Assembly: GCA_022709385.1 (NCBI GenBank)
Contig: JAKLIX010000012.1
Location: forward strand, 89,860 to 153,859
Direction of reading: 5' to 3'
DNA: 64,000 nt
Origin: Bacteroidota bacterium
GTDB lineage: Bacteria > Bacteroidota > Bacteroidia > Bacteroidales > CAIXZF01
Position numbers and translations under genes: made by a program. The stretch's first letter is position 1; every line of letters begins with the position of its first letter. Of the stretch, positions 25,717 to 35,826 are shown piece after piece. The notes under the pieces are model-generated. The model saw only the letters and a list, made by a program, of their open reading frames with translations. It made no database searches and was not told where the DNA came from.

Positions 25717-28536
25717 ATGAAGCCCGCTTTACCCTGTCATATCATCCTGCTGTTCCTCCTTGGATTCCTTGTTCAGGCAAAGGCCTGGGCGCAGTTTTTC
25801 GATACGGGGCAGGATCCGGCTTCCGTCAAATGGGAACACATCCCCTCCGACACTTTCGACCTGATTTACAGCCATGATTTCAGCCAGGCCGGAAGGCTGG
25901 CCGCATTGCTGCATCACAGCCTTCCGCTGATCAGCAGGGATTTTGAGCCCGGGCGCATCAAAGCCCTTCCGGTGATCGTTCACGGCAGTGCTGCCATTTC
26001 CAACGGACTGGTCAGCCTGGCGCCCCGGAGAATGGAGATTTACCCCGTCAGTCCACAGGATGTGTATGCCCAGGACTGGCTGGAGCAGCTGGCCCTTCAT
26101 GAGTTAAGACACTCCGTTCAGCTGGATTTTTTACGGAGGAGCAGGCTGGGCATGCTGAGCCGCATTTTCGGTGACCAGGTCATTGCAGCCGCCACCGGAC
26201 TGTATGTCCCGGCCTGGTTCTTGGAAGGAGACGCTGTTCTGGCCGAAACCCGGTTCAGCAGGAGCGGACGCGGAAGATCACCCGCTTTTGAGATGGAACT
26301 CAGGGCCCAACTCCTCGAAACAGGCCCCTGGTCCTATGATAAAGCCGTTTTCGGTTCCTACCGCGACTTTGTGCCGGACAAATACTGTCTTGGCTATCAC
26401 ATCACCGGAGTTCATACGGCAAGACAGGGAATGACACTTTGGCGCGAAAGCCTCGCTGCCGTCAGTCACCTTCCTTTCATTCCAAATCCGTTTAACCGGA
26501 AGTTAAAGCGACTCTCGGGGAGCGGCTTCGGTGGCCTGTATACAAGCGCCATGCAGGAACTTGACAGTGCATGGCGGATGGAACAAACGCTCCGGCCAGC
26601 ACAAAGCCCCCGGGGAACCTACTATCATTACCGTTTCCCGGAATTGAACGCCGAGGGAACGGTCATTGCCTACCGGACAGGTCCCGGGGATATCCCGCGC
26701 CTGGTCAGCATCGAACCCACCGGAAAGGAAAAGGTGGTCCATACACCCGGGCAGGTTATCGCCGACAGGATCTCCCATGGCGGCGGCCTGGTCTGCTGGG
26801 TAGAACTGATCCCTGACCCCAGGTGGGAAAACAGATCCTACACCGCACTGTGCCTCCTTGACCTGCAAACAGGTAAGCTGCGCAGATCGAAAGGAAAAAA
26901 CAGGTGGTATGCACCCTCGCTGAGCCGCGACGGAACCAAAGTGGCAGTGGTGGAAAGCAGTGAATCCTCAGCCTCCTCCATTCTGATAGTCCAGACTGTT
27001 GATTTTCAGGTGATCAAACGTATTCCGGCACCAGGCGGCTGTACCTTTATCAAACCATACCTCCATGATGCAGGTAACAGACTGCTTGCTATCGTTCTCT
27101 CCGGTAAAGGCAAAGCACTGGCAGAAATCGAAACAAACACCGGAACAATAAGTTATCTAACCGGTTTTGAATATTCAGAACTCGATTACCCCTGTTATAT
27201 CGATGAGAGGATATGTTTTATCGCAGCCTATGATGCAATAAATAAACTGTATTGCCTCGACAGCGGTAATAAACTACTGAGACTGTTGGTGGCAGGCCGT
27301 TACGGCGTCACCGACCCCTCCCCTGCCCCAGGTGGCAAACTGATATTTTCCGAATACGGATCCAACGGATACCGTCCTGTCGTACTCAATAGGCCGGAAG
27401 GGGTGGCAGTGGACAGGAAAGATCGCATCAGACAGCCTTACCTTATTGGCCGGCTGCAACAGGCAGGCTTGTTGCAGCCTGTCGATTTTCCGGACCAACC
27501 ACCTGAACCTCAGGCTGTGAAATACAGAAAATGGAGGCAGCTGATTAAATTCCACAGCTGGTCGCCCCTGTTCGCAGATATTGACAATACAGGCCTCTAC
27601 CCCGGTTTCAGCCTTTTCTCCCAGAACCTGCTGAATACCCTGTTTTTATCTGCGGGTTATCGCTATGATCCGGGGGAAGGTCATGGCAGGGCGATTTCCA
27701 AAGCCAGTTACAGGGGATTATACCCCGTACTGGATGCCGGATGGGAAGAAGGGAACAGAACAGGATATTACAGGGTTCAGGGAAATATTCTTCCATTTAC
27801 ATACAGGGAAAGGGAACTCACTGCCGGGCTGAGTCTTCCCCTCAACCTGACAAGAGGCAAATTTCTGAGTGGGATCAGGCCATCCGTCAGAAGCATTCAG
27901 ACAAACTTGAAACCTTCGGGCGACAGCCCGCACGGCTTGATCCTGAGCGGACAGAAGAGCCTGGAGTACTCCTTTTCCGCCTGGCGTCTCCTCAGGTACA
28001 GTGCAAGAGACATGGGGCCCAGGCTGGGTCAGTCTTTGGTTTTCCATTACAGACAAAGTTTTCCGGGAGAAACAGATCCATCATCCATCCTTGCGCTTAA
28101 GGCAAATATCTATTTCCCAGGTATTTACAGATACCATCACTTACGTGCTGCGGCCGGATTCCAGTTGCGCGAAGACGCGAAAACCTACCGTTTTGCCGAC
28201 CTGGTGACTGTTCCCGGATTTAGCGGCCGCAGCGGGGCAAAAACCGGCACTGCCTCCCTCACCTATGCCCTTCCACTCTGGTGCCCTGATTACAGCCTGC
28301 CCGGACTGCTGTACCTGAAACGGGTAAGCACTGCCGTATCAGGCCATTACCTCCGGACCTTTGACACTGGGGGTCAAGACAATCCCTTTATTGCTGCGGT
28401 CGCCGACCTGCTCTTCGACCTGCATCTGTTCCGCTTCTTCGCCCCCCTGAAACTCGGCATACGCGCTTACTACAGCCATCCGGAGAGAAATTTTTCCACA
28501 GCATTCATTTACACGATTGATCTGACCTCCTACTGA
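25717..28536 (+). CDS. Secreted HExxH metallopeptidase-like / beta-propeller / beta-barrel protein
   Basis: 939 aa from the ATG at 25717, which gives a clean signal peptide ([18 protein letters not shown]). The first 200 residues look like a peptidase MA-type gluzincin: LHELRHSVQ at about 127-135 contains HExxH, and [14 protein letters not shown] supplies the third-ligand Glu at about 170. The middle (about 300-570) shows TolB-like propeller repeats (for example [11 protein letters not shown] and [13 protein letters not shown]). From about 620 the sequence alternates as in outer-membrane beta-strands and ends with an aromatic residue. It is probably an outer-membrane-anchored protein facing the periplasm; peptidase activity is inferred only from the motif. 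Confidence 0.7.
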   Translation: MKPALPCHIILLFLLGFLVQAKAWAQFFDTGQDPASVKWEHIPSDTFDLIYSHDFSQAGRLAALLHHSLPLISRDFEPGRIKALPVIVHGSAAISNGLVSLAPRRMEIYPVSPQDVYAQDWLEQLALHELRHSVQLDFLRRSRLGMLSRIFGDQVIAAATGLYVPAWFLEGDAVLAETRFSRSGRGRSPAFEMELRAQLLETGPWSYDKAVFGSYRDFVPDKYCLGYHITGVHTARQGMTLWRESLAAVSHLPFIPNPFNRKLKRLSGSGFGGLYTSAMQELDSAWRMEQTLRPAQSPRGTYYHYRFPELNAEGTVIAYRTGPGDIPRLVSIEPTGKEKVVHTPGQVIADRISHGGGLVCWVELIPDPRWENRSYTALCLLDLQTGKLRRSKGKNRWYAPSLSRDGTKVAVVESSESSASSILIVQTVDFQVIKRIPAPGGCTFIKPYLHDAGNRLLAIVLSGKGKALAEIETNTGTISYLTGFEYSELDYPCYIDERICFIAAYDAINKLYCLDSGNKLLRLLVAGRYGVTDPSPAPGGKLIFSEYGSNGYRPVVLNRPEGVAVDRKDRIRQPYLIGRLQQAGLLQPVDFPDQPPEPQAVKYRKWRQLIKFHSWSPLFADIDNTGLYPGFSLFSQNLLNTLFLSAGYRYDPGEGHGRAISKASYRGLYPVLDAGWEEGNRTGYYRVQGNILPFTYRERELTAGLSLPLNLTRGKFLSGIRPSVRSIQTNLKPSGDSPHGLILSGQKSLEYSFSAWRLLRYSARDMGPRLGQSLVFHYRQSFPGETDPSSILALKANIYFPGIYRYHHLRAAAGFQLREDAKTYRFADLVTVPGFSGRSGAKTGTASLTYALPLWCPDYSLPGLLYLKRVSTAVSGHYLRTFDTGGQDNPFIAAVADLLFDLHLFRFFAPLKLGIRAYYSHPERNFSTAFIYTIDLTSY

Positions 28537-28615
28537 GTACCCGGTGGATGCAGGGACGGCAGATTTGCTTAAGAGGGAAAGCTTGTGTAGGTTTGTACCC
28601 GGAAACCCGTTGCGT

Positions 28616-28963
28616 ATGAATTTCCTTATCCGGCTGATCGTTTCTTCCCTGGCCGTCATTATCACCTCTTACCTGTTACCGGGGGTGCATATCGACGGCC
28701 CGCTGACAGCCATCATCGTGGCTGCCGTCCTGGCCTTGTTGAACATTTTCCTGAAACCGGTGGTGGTGCTGCTCACCATCCCCATCACCTTTTTCACCCT
28801 GGGGCTCTTCCTGCTGGTAATCAACGTCTTTATGATCTACCTGGTAACCAGGCTGGTCCCGGGTTTCACGGTCGACGGCTTCTGGTGGGCGCTTGCCTTC
28901 AGCATCATCCTGTCGCTGGTCACCGGGTTGCTTGATAAATTAAACGAAAAATTCACCTTCTGA
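28616..28963 (+). CDS. Phage holin family 4 (DUF360-type) small membrane protein
   Basis: 115 aa from the ATG at 28616. Four hydrophobic segments fill the protein, with the family pattern LIRLIVSSLAVIITSYLLPG, LALLNIFLKPVVVLLTIPIT and a C-terminal SIILSLVTGLLDKLNE. Despite the name, these are ordinary cytoplasmic-membrane proteins of unknown role in many bacteria. It follows the beta-propeller protein after 79 bases and precedes the flavin-binding gene by three. Confidence 0.85.
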   Translation: MNFLIRLIVSSLAVIITSYLLPGVHIDGPLTAIIVAAVLALLNIFLKPVVVLLTIPITFFTLGLFLLVINVFMIYLVTRLVPGFTVDGFWWALAFSIILSLVTGLLDKLNEKFTF

Positions 28964-28966
28964 AAA

Positions 28967-29428
28967 ATGAAAGCAAGAAGCATCAGCAGCAAAGAAGAAA
29001 TAGAAGACATCATCAGGAAATGTGAAGTGTGTCACATGGCCATGGTGGATCCTGACGGTTTGCCATACCTGTTGCCGATGAACTTCGGTTACAGGGAAGG
29101 GGCGGTCTATCTGCATTCATCGGCCGAAGGCAGAAAGATTGACATTCTGCGGAACAATCCGCAGGTTTGCATCGGATTCAGTACCGATTATCTTCTCAGG
29201 CACCAGCATCCGGAAGTCGCATGCAGTTACAGTATGAAATACCGCAGCCTGCTGATGACCGGAACCGTTGAATGGATAGAAGACCCGGATGAGAAGATCG
29301 CTGCCATGAACATTATTATGCAGCATTACACGGGTCTGGATTTCCCGTACAACATGCCGGCCATTCGTGAAGTGTGCGTTTTCAGGCTGCTTCCCCGCCA
29401 GGTAAGCGGAAGGGCTTACGGTTATTGA
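28967..29428 (+). CDS. Pyridoxamine 5'-phosphate oxidase-like flavin-binding protein
   Basis: 153 aa. The split-barrel FMN fold is indicated by CHMAMVDPDGLPYLLPMNFGY near residue 22, VYLHSSAEGRKIDILRNNPQ and the second half SLLMTGTVEWIED. This is the NimA/PNPOx-like group, whose members reduce or bind diverse small molecules; pyridoxine synthesis itself is unlikely. Its last 47 bases overlap the convergent PAP2 gene. Confidence 0.85.
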   Translation: MKARSISSKEEIEDIIRKCEVCHMAMVDPDGLPYLLPMNFGYREGAVYLHSSAEGRKIDILRNNPQVCIGFSTDYLLRHQHPEVACSYSMKYRSLLMTGTVEWIEDPDEKIAAMNIIMQHYTGLDFPYNMPAIREVCVFRLLPRQVSGRAYGY

Positions 29429-29987
29429 TAAACCAAAGTGTCAGCTTCCTCAGGAGATAGCCCGTCAGGCTGCCGAACAGCATCCCTGCCACCACGTCTG
29501 CAGGATAATGCACTCCGAGATAAATCCTTGAATAAGAAACGCTTGCCGCCCAAACAAGCAAGCCCCATGCCAGCCAGCGGTAATGTCTGATATAGAAACC
29601 AAACAGGAATACGGCGAGGCTGAATGTATTGGTGGCATGTGAAGAAACGAAACCGTATTTCCCTCCGCATTCCCCGTTCACAAGGTGAAGCAGGGGTTGG
29701 AGGGCTGGTTCGTGACAGGGCCTGAGGCGTTGCACCTGGTTCTTGAACAAATGCACTGACAGCTGGTCTCCGAGGGTGATCATCAGGGCGGCTCCCAGCA
29801 GTATCCACCAGGTTTTATTCCCATACTTTCTATAAACCAGGAAGATCAGCAGCAGGTAGAGTGGGATCCACACCGGTTTATTGCTGAACCAGTACATGAT
29901 GAAATCACAGCCCTGGTTGTGAAGGCCGTTGATTCCAAGCAGCACTTCAGTATCAATTTCTTTCAGGTATTGCAATATCTGCGGCAT
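29382..29987 (-). CDS. PAP2-family membrane phosphatase
   Basis: 201 aa with about five membrane helices. The three phosphatase motifs are present in order: KNQVQRLRPCHE (KxxxxxxRP), GFVSSHATNTF (SGH-like, here SSHA) and SRIYLGVHYPADVVAGMLFG (SRxxxxxHxxxD). It probably removes phosphate from a lipid such as undecaprenyl pyrophosphate or phosphatidylglycerol phosphate at the outer face of the inner membrane. It is the last gene of the hpt-adk-obg operon, 15 bases after obg. Confidence 0.88.
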   Translation of the reverse strand: MPQILQYLKEIDTEVLLGINGLHNQGCDFIMYWFSNKPVWIPLYLLLIFLVYRKYGNKTWWILLGAALMITLGDQLSVHLFKNQVQRLRPCHEPALQPLLHLVNGECGGKYGFVSSHATNTFSLAVFLFGFYIRHYRWLAWGLLVWAASVSYSRIYLGVHYPADVVAGMLFGSLTGYLLRKLTLWFINNRKPFRLPGGEAA

Positions 29988-30002
29988 GGGGTCAGTTCCG
30001 GA

Positions 30003-31007
30003 TCATTCCGGCAGTGCCTGGTTAAGTGCTTTCCACAGCAGGTCTTTCAATTCTGTCAGGCCTTTGCCGGTATGGGACGAAATAAACACGGCCGGGATGC
30101 GGGAGGGCAGTTCCTTTTTCATTTCCTGCATCAGTTCGGCATCCAGCAGGTCGGCCTTGGTTACGGCAAGCACCCTGGCCTTGTCCAACAATTCAGGATT
30201 GTAGGCTTTCAATTCGTTTAAAAGGATAGCAAATTCCTTACGGATACTGGCTGTATCGGCCGGGATCATGAAGAGAAGGGCGGCATTGCGTTCAATATGC
30301 CTGAGGAAGCGTAAACCCAGGCCCCTTCCTTCATGGGCACCTTCGATAATACCCGGAATATCTGCCATCACAAAAGATCTGTCGTCTCTGTATGCAACAA
30401 TACCGAGGTTTGGGCGCAGTGTAGTGAAGGGATAGTCTGCAATCTGTGGTTTTGCAGCTGAAACAACCGACAGCAGGGTTGACTTGCCCGCGTTCGGAAA
30501 ACCCACGAGGCCCACATCGGCCAGTATCTTCAGTTCCAGAATCTTCCATCCTTCCTGCCCGGGTTCTCCGGGTTGTGCAAAACGCGGTGTCTGCATGGTA
30601 GCCGACTTGAAATGGTCGTTTCCCATGCCACCACGGCCACCGGGTATCCAGATCCGGCTTTCGCCATCAGCGGTGACCTCACATTCAATCTCCCCGCTTT
30701 CAGCATTCCTGGCGATTGTTCCGGGCGGTACCTCCACGACCACATCCCTGCCATCGGCACCCGTCATCAGGTTCCCTCCTCCGGGAATGCCGTCGCCAGC
30801 CAGCAGGTGTTTGGTGTAGCGCAGATGCAGTAAAGTCCAGCGCTGGGCATTCCCTTTCAGGATGATATGCCCGCCGCGTCCGCCGTTGCCACCGTCAGGA
30901 CCACCTTTGGGATTGGCCCTGGTCCGGGCAAAATGCACCGAACCTGCCCCTCCTTTCCCGGAACGACAAAAAACCCTGATATAGTCAACAAAATTTGAAG
31001 AAGCCAT
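30003..31007 (-). CDS. obg: Obg/CgtA family GTPase
   Basis: 334 aa. The glycine-rich Obg fold covers residues 1-155 ([15 protein letters not shown]). The GTPase domain has G1 [12 protein letters not shown]2/switch I region [12 protein letters not shown]3 [12 protein letters not shown] and G4 TKAD. There is no C-terminal OCT extension, as in many Bacteroidota. Obg associates with the large ribosomal subunit and links GTP/ppGpp levels to ribosome assembly. It follows adk with an eight-base gap. Confidence 0.95.
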   Translation of the reverse strand: MASSNFVDYIRVFCRSGKGGAGSVHFARTRANPKGGPDGGNGGRGGHIILKGNAQRWTLLHLRYTKHLLAGDGIPGGGNLMTGADGRDVVVEVPPGTIARNAESGEIECEVTADGESRIWIPGGRGGMGNDHFKSATMQTPRFAQPGEPGQEGWKILELKILADVGLVGFPNAGKSTLLSVVSAAKPQIADYPFTTLRPNLGIVAYRDDRSFVMADIPGIIEGAHEGRGLGLRFLRHIERNAALLFMIPADTASIRKEFAILLNELKAYNPELLDKARVLAVTKADLLDAELMQEMKKELPSRIPAVFISSHTGKGLTELKDLLWKALNQALPE

Positions 31008-31015
31008 GATGGTAA

Positions 31016-31591
31016 TCAGGGGTGAAACTTCTCAATCTCCCTGTACAACATGTCAGAAATATGATCGATGGTACCCACCCCATGGACGGTGACCAGTTTT
31101 CCCTGGTTCCTGAAGTAATGCAACAGGGGTTCAGTCTGGTTGTGATAGGTTTCCAGCCTTCTGCGGATCACTTCCGGTTTATCGTCGCTGCGTCCCTGGT
31201 CTGTGGCCCGTTTTACCAGGCGGTTCACGAGCTCATCCTCATTCACCTCGAGTTCCAGTACCAGCTTGATCATCAGTTTTTCCCTTTCCAGCATCTGGTC
31301 CAGTTCTTCAGCCTGTACCAGGGTCCTGGGAAAACCGTCAAACACAAAACCGTTCACATAGCGGTTCTCTTCCACCACCTGACGGAGGATATTCACCAGG
31401 ATTTCATCCGGTACCAGCATCCCCTTGTCCATGTAATCTCTTGCCAGTTTTCCGCAGAGACTTTCCCTCCTGACCTCCTCCCTGAGAATATCTCCTGTGG
31501 AGATGTGCTTCAGCTGGAATCGCTGTGCAATTCTCAGTGACTGGGTTCCCTTACCTGCCCCGGGAGGGCCGAACATGACTAAATTAAACAT
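31016..31591 (-). CDS. adk: Adenylate kinase
   Basis: 191 aa, the short-lid form. The P-loop is [10 protein letters not shown], the AMP-binding helices carry [12 protein letters not shown], and [16 protein letters not shown] is the substrate-site signature; the lid region [18 protein letters not shown] has no zinc cysteines. It interconverts ATP plus AMP and two ADP. The gene lies between hpt and obg with eight-base gaps, a common Bacteroidota order. Confidence 0.96.
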   Translation of the reverse strand: MFNLVMFGPPGAGKGTQSLRIAQRFQLKHISTGDILREEVRRESLCGKLARDYMDKGMLVPDEILVNILRQVVEENRYVNGFVFDGFPRTLVQAEELDQMLEREKLMIKLVLELEVNEDELVNRLVKRATDQGRSDDKPEVIRRRLETYHNQTEPLLHYFRNQGKLVTVHGVGTIDHISDMLYREIEKFHP

Positions 31592-31599
31592 AAAATAAA

Positions 31600-32139
31600 T
31601 TATTCTGAACCAATCTGATAAATATCAGGGAGGTTCCTTCCATATCCATTGTAGTCCAGGCCGTATCCGATGATAAAATCATTCGGGATCTCAAAGCCTG
31701 TATAATCCAGTTTATAACGTTCACGGAAAGCTAAAGGTTTAAAAAGGAGGGCCGCAATTCTGAGATCCGCGGGAACCTGTTCCAGTATCTGTTCCCTCAG
31801 CCTGGCCAGCGTAAGACCGGTATCCACGATATCCTCGACGATGATCACATTTCGCCCCCTGAGGTCTTCCTTCAGGCCGATCAGGTGATGTACCTGGGAA
31901 GAAGTCGTGGTCCCCACATAAGATGCCAGCTTCACAAAAGATATTTCGCAGGGGAAGTTCATCCTCTTAAACAAATCTGCGGCAAACATGAAAGCCCCGT
32001 TCAAGATCACCAGGAAAACCGGGTTTTTGTCACGGAAATCACCTTCGATCCGTGCAGCCATCGTGTCGACGGCCTTTGCGATCTCCGCTGCTCCCAGATA
32101 GGGTTTAAACTCCTTATCGCACACCCTGATCATATCCAT
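31600..32139 (-). CDS. hpt: Hypoxanthine phosphoribosyltransferase
   Basis: 179 aa from the ATG at 32139, giving the family-typical MDMIRVCDKEFKPYLG; an in-frame ATG at 32163 is the alternative and longer extensions enter the divergent gene. The PRPP-binding motif is VIIVEDIVDTGLTL, and FLVILNGAFMFAADL is the phosphate-binding loop of this type I PRTase. It salvages hypoxanthine and guanine to IMP and GMP. It heads the operon hpt-adk-obg-PAP2 and is divergent from purE, so both sides of this promoter region serve purine metabolism. Confidence 0.93.
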   Translation of the reverse strand: MDMIRVCDKEFKPYLGAAEIAKAVDTMAARIEGDFRDKNPVFLVILNGAFMFAADLFKRMNFPCEISFVKLASYVGTTTSSQVHHLIGLKEDLRGRNVIIVEDIVDTGLTLARLREQILEQVPADLRIAALLFKPLAFRERYKLDYTGFEIPNDFIIGYGLDYNGYGRNLPDIYQIGSE

Positions 32140-32249
32140 GATAAACCTTATTTCTGCAAACATATTAAAATTCGGACAGATTTGCATAATACGGCAGGAA
32201 TATTTTTCCCTGACGGGGAATACACATCCCCCAAAAGGCGGAAAAATTC

Positions 32250-32257
32250 TATCTTCG
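32250..32257 (+). promoter_or_regulatory. Near-consensus -7 box for purE (TATCTTCG)
   Basis: One mismatch to TAnnTTTG, 23 bases before the purE ATG. No TTG box was assigned. Confidence 0.35.
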
Positions 32258-32280
32258 CTCCGAATAATGCAAACATCCTT

Positions 32281-32796
32281 ATGAAACCTGTCGTCAGCAT
32301 CATCATGGGCAGCACTTCCGACCTGGGTGTGATGGAAGAGGCCGCCAAGCTTCTCAACGAACTGGAGATCCCGTTTGAGATCAACGCCCTTTCGGCACAC
32401 AGGACACCGGAGAAGGTGGCCGCTTTTGCCAGCGGGGCTTATGACAGAGGCATACGCGTGATCATCGCAGGCGCCGGCGGGGCCGCACACCTGCCGGGGG
32501 TGATCGCCAGCATGACCGCACTCCCGGTGATCGGGGTACCCATCAATTCATCCAACAGCATCGACGGATGGGACTCACTGCTTTCCATCCTCCAGATGCC
32601 GCCCGGTATCCCCGTGGCCACCGTAGGTGTGGATGCCGCCCGAAATGCGGCCATCCTTGCCCTGCAGATGCTCGGGACCGGCGATGAAGCCATTTACAGC
32701 AAACTGATCGCTTTTAAAGAAGGGCTCAGAAAGAAAATCATCCAGGCCAACGAGGAACTCAGCGGGAAAGCCCGTTACCCCTTCAGGGTAGGCTGA
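32281..32796 (+). CDS. purE: N5-carboxyaminoimidazole ribonucleotide mutase, class I
   Basis: 171 aa from the ATG at 32281. The nucleotide loop IIMGSTSDLGVME, the conserved INALSAHRTPEK and IIAGAGGAAHLPGVIA are the PurE signature. It converts N5-CAIR to CAIR in purine synthesis. purK is not in the window. The 3' end overlaps the convergent O-methyltransferase gene by 22 bases. Confidence 0.95.
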   Translation: MKPVVSIIMGSTSDLGVMEEAAKLLNELEIPFEINALSAHRTPEKVAAFASGAYDRGIRVIIAGAGGAAHLPGVIASMTALPVIGVPINSSNSIDGWDSLLSILQMPPGIPVATVGVDAARNAAILALQMLGTGDEAIYSKLIAFKEGLRKKIIQANEELSGKARYPFRVG

Positions 32797-33440
32797 TCAA
32801 GCTTCCGGATGATCATCAGGCCATCCCTTACAGGAAGCAACAACTGCACTACCCTTGCATCCTGCCTCACCATCGTGTTGAAAAGATGAATGCCGCCGGT
32901 TTCCTTGTCCGAAGTTTTTACCTCTTCCAACACCTTTCCTCCCCATAAAACATTGTCGGCCAAGATATAACCTCCGGTTCTTACCAGATCAAACACCAGG
33001 GTGTAGTATTCAGGATACTGCTCTTTATCGCCATCGATGAAGACCAGATCATACGGACCCTGCAGCCTTCCCTGCCTGATCAGCTCCCTGGCATCTCCGG
33101 TGTGAAGCAGGATGCGGTCCTCCATGCCGGCAACCCGGATGTTAGCCCGGATCACATCCTCCAGTTCGGCATTCACCTCCACAGTATCAAGCAAACCACC
33201 CTCCTTCAGTCCAATGGCCAGGCATATGGCCGAATAGGCCGTAAAACAACCCAGTTCAAGCACACGTTCCGGCCGGAGCATCCGGGAGATCATCTGCAGC
33301 AGCATGCCCTGAAGGTGTCCGGAAATCATGCGGGGGAAAGGCTGGTGCAGTTGCGTATCTCTGTATATTGCCCTCAACACCGGATCTTCGGGGGTGGAAA
33401 AGGCCTCACAATATGCTTCCGTCGCGTTTTCCATATTCAT
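32775..33440 (-). CDS. O-methyltransferase, catechol/caffeoyl-CoA type
   Basis: 221 aa. VLELGCFTAYSAICLAIGL is SAM motif I, followed by VEVNAELEDVI and FIDGDKEQYPEYY with the metal-binding Asp, and GGYILADNVLWGGKV. This is the family 3 O-methyltransferase pattern with a divalent-metal site. The acceptor is unknown. In this family, orphan copies in Bacteroidota are common. The -7 box lies only four bases before the first ATG. Confidence 0.87.
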   Translation of the reverse strand: MNMENATEAYCEAFSTPEDPVLRAIYRDTQLHQPFPRMISGHLQGMLLQMISRMLRPERVLELGCFTAYSAICLAIGLKEGGLLDTVEVNAELEDVIRANIRVAGMEDRILLHTGDARELIRQGRLQGPYDLVFIDGDKEQYPEYYTLVFDLVRTGGYILADNVLWGGKVLEEVKTSDKETGGIHLFNTMVRQDARVVQLLLPVRDGLMIIRKLDQPTLKG

Positions 33441-33444
33441 TATT

Positions 33445-33452
33445 CAAAAGTA
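33445..33452 (-). promoter_or_regulatory. -7 box abutting the O-methyltransferase start (TACTTTTG)
   Basis: A TAnnTTTG match on the minus strand ending four bases before the ATG at 33440. If used, the mRNA would be leaderless or start within a few bases of the first or second ATG. Confidence 0.5.
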
Positions 33453-33493
33453 TTTCTATAAACGCTGGTACACCACACCCCGCAACGACTTTG

Positions 33494-34747
33494 TCAGCGC
33501 GCCCGGTAGGTAAGGGATGACATCCGGTCCGGATCAAGCACCTCGACTGCCACCTCCATCAGGTTTTCCGGAGTAATACGATCTATCTTCCCGATCAGTT
33601 CCGCGGCGGTGTCAACCCTGTCGTACACCAGATATGTCTTCCCGGTACTGATCATCTGGTTAAGACTGGAGTCCATGGCAATGGCAATCTGGCCTTTGAA
33701 CTGTTCCCTGGCCTTGTGAAATTGCAGCGGTCCGATTTTCTTTTCGCGTAACTTCTTGAATTCGAGATGCATAATATCCAGACAGGGCTCCAGATACTCA
33801 TGATCGGTTCCGATGTACACCATAAACGCACCCGTTTCACGAAAAGGAGCGTATCCGGCCTCCACCTGGTAGGCATGTCCGTATCTTTCGCGGATAGCCA
33901 TATTCAGACGCGACGACATGGCAGGTCCCCCGAGCAGGTTTACCAGCAGGGAGAAGGCCAGGCGCCTGTCATCATTTTGACTGTATGCAAGATTCCCGCA
34001 AATATAGTGTGTCTGGAAAGCCCTTTTTTTCAGTGATTTATGAAACGTCCGGTACGATGAGGCCAGGAAATCCTGCTGCCGGGCAGGAAATGTTCTTTCT
34101 GCCTGGTCAGGTACAGAAGCAAAATACCTTTCTGCAAGCATCCACAAATCCCTGCCTGCAATATTACCCACGGAACTGATCACCATATTGGCAGGGATGT
34201 AAAGGCGATTGACAAACTGCCGTATTTTATCCGGCCCGAATGACATGACAGATTTCCTGGTACCCAGGATGTTCCTGCCAAGCGGATGCCCCGGGAAAAG
34301 CATTGATTCAAATTCCTCGTATATCATCTCATAGGGATTGTCCCGGTATGCGTTGATCTCGTCGACCACAATGCTTTGTTCTTTCCTGATTTCCTTTTCA
34401 GGGAAAGAAGGATTGAAGAGGATGTCGGCAAACAATTCGAGTGCCCTGCCATAATATGGATGAAGGAAAGAAGCGTAAATACATGTTTCTTCCCTGGCGG
34501 TGTATGCATTCAGGTCGCCTCCGACATCTTCAAGTCTTGCGTTAATGTGGAAGGCTTTACGTTTATGGGTTCCCTTGAATATCCCGTGTTCGGTAAAATG
34601 CGCCAAACCGTGCTCCTGTTTCATCTCATGCCTGGTTCCTGCGGCAATCATGACCCCCAGGTGGCTCACCAAACCAGGAACCCGGCGGTGTACCATTCGT
34701 AAACCGTTCGATAAACAGTAAAAACTGCTTTCTTCCGTTGCATCCAT
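33494..34747 (-). CDS. M16 family zinc metallopeptidase (insulinase-like)
   Basis: 417 aa. The inverted zinc motif is HFTEH at residues 50-54 and the downstream glutamate ligand lies in EQSIVVDEI near 130, so the active half is intact. The second half-barrel (about 200-417) has the RxxxY-type region ERYGHAYQVEAGY. It lacks a signal peptide, so this is a cytoplasmic processing-peptidase-type enzyme. The first ATG is needed to keep the first strand FYCLSNGLRMV, and the -7 box lies just upstream. Confidence 0.9.
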   Translation of the reverse strand: MDATEESSFYCLSNGLRMVHRRVPGLVSHLGVMIAAGTRHEMKQEHGLAHFTEHGIFKGTHKRKAFHINARLEDVGGDLNAYTAREETCIYASFLHPYYGRALELFADILFNPSFPEKEIRKEQSIVVDEINAYRDNPYEMIYEEFESMLFPGHPLGRNILGTRKSVMSFGPDKIRQFVNRLYIPANMVISSVGNIAGRDLWMLAERYFASVPDQAERTFPARQQDFLASSYRTFHKSLKKRAFQTHYICGNLAYSQNDDRRLAFSLLVNLLGGPAMSSRLNMAIRERYGHAYQVEAGYAPFRETGAFMVYIGTDHEYLEPCLDIMHLEFKKLREKKIGPLQFHKAREQFKGQIAIAMDSSLNQMISTGKTYLVYDRVDTAAELIGKIDRITPENLMEVAVEVLDPDRMSSLTYRAR

Positions 34748-34752
34748 GTCCG

Positions 34753-34760
34753 CAAACCTA
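34753..34760 (-). promoter_or_regulatory. -7 box abutting the M16 peptidase start (TAGGTTTG)
   Basis: A TAnnTTTG match five bases before the ATG at 34747, implying an extremely short or absent leader. No TTG box at 19 bases. Confidence 0.5.
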
Positions 34761-34859
34761 CAAATATTTTCACTCAGGAGGATAGATGAAAGTTAAGACC
34801 GGCAGAAAGGACTGCGGAGGATAAACACCGGGAACATGCCAGGTTTCGGAAGAAATCCA

Positions 34860-34867
34860 TAGCTTTG
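34860..34867 (+). promoter_or_regulatory. -7 box for gldA (TAGCTTTG)
   Basis: A TAnnTTTG match 17 bases before the gldA ATG; the TTG box is not evident. Confidence 0.45.
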
Positions 34868-34884
34868 CACCCCGATCCCTGCCT

Positions 34885-35805
34885 ATGTCGATTGAAGTAC
34901 AGTCAGTTTCCAAAAGTTTCGGCCTGCAGAAAGCGCTCGATGAAGTGAGCTTCAGCATTTCCGGCGGAGAAGTGGTTGGTTTCCTCGGCCCCAACGGTGC
35001 CGGAAAAACCACCATGATGAAAATTCTTACCTGCTTTATGCCACCGGGATCAGGAAGGGCATCCGTGCTCGGTTTCGATGTCATGGAGCAAAGCATGGAA
35101 GTCCGGAAAAGGATAGGATACCTTCCGGAAACCAATCCCCTGTACCCCGAAATGTATGTCAGGGAATACCTTGGCTTTGTCGCCGGAATCCATAAACTCG
35201 ACAATCACAGGCAAAGGATCGAAGCGGTGATCGGGCTGACAGGACTGGGAAAGGAACAACACAAGAAAATCGGTGCTTTATCAAAAGGGTACCGGCAAAG
35301 AACCGGGCTTGCCCAGGTGTTGTTACATGATCCTGAAGTACTTATCCTGGACGAGCCGACTTCCGGACTGGATCCCAACCAACTGCTTGAGATCCGCAAC
35401 CTGATCTCGGCCGTTGGCAGGGAAAAAACAGTAATGCTCAGTACCCACATCATGCAGGAGGTGGAAGCCGTCTGCGACAGGGTCATCATCATCGACAGGG
35501 GAAAAATCGTAGCCGATGCCGCCACGTCCGAACTGGGAAGGATGTCGTTCAACCGCCAGGTGATCCTGCTGGAACTCGACCAGGAGGTTCAGGCAGATCA
35601 ACTGTCAGCGATTCCGGGGATCAGCCGGGTGGAAGCTTTAGGAGATATGAAGTGGAAACTGGAATCCGGCACCCCGGCCGATATCAGGCCTGAGCTCTTC
35701 GCCTTTGCCGTTTCAAACGGCCTTACCATACTGTCGCTCAGCCGTGAAGCCCACAGCCTTGAGGAAGTCTTCCGCCGCCTGACCGGGAATACGCCTGCCG
35801 ATTGA
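34885..35805 (+). CDS. gldA: GldA-like ABC transporter ATP-binding protein
   Basis: 306 aa. Walker A is GPNGAGKTTMMK, the signature motif is LSKGYRQR and Walker B is VLILDEPTSGLDP. The N-terminus MSIEVQSVSKSFGLQKALDEV and the C-terminal extension match the GldA group, whose partners GldF and GldG form an ABC transporter linked to gliding in Flavobacteriia. No permease gene is adjacent here, so the partner must be elsewhere and gliding cannot be claimed. metK follows after 62 bases with its own -7 box. Confidence 0.85.
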   Translation: MSIEVQSVSKSFGLQKALDEVSFSISGGEVVGFLGPNGAGKTTMMKILTCFMPPGSGRASVLGFDVMEQSMEVRKRIGYLPETNPLYPEMYVREYLGFVAGIHKLDNHRQRIEAVIGLTGLGKEQHKKIGALSKGYRQRTGLAQVLLHDPEVLILDEPTSGLDPNQLLEIRNLISAVGREKTVMLSTHIMQEVEAVCDRVIIIDRGKIVADAATSELGRMSFNRQVILLELDQEVQADQLSAIPGISRVEALGDMKWKLESGTPADIRPELFAFAVSNGLTILSLSREAHSLEEVFRRLTGNTPAD

Positions 35806-35826
35806 TTTGGACTTCCGGATTTTCTC

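Noticed and set aside
28616..28963. Prophage, because of the holin-family protein
   Set aside because: The family name is historical; no other phage gene is in the area and the neighbours are chromosomal.
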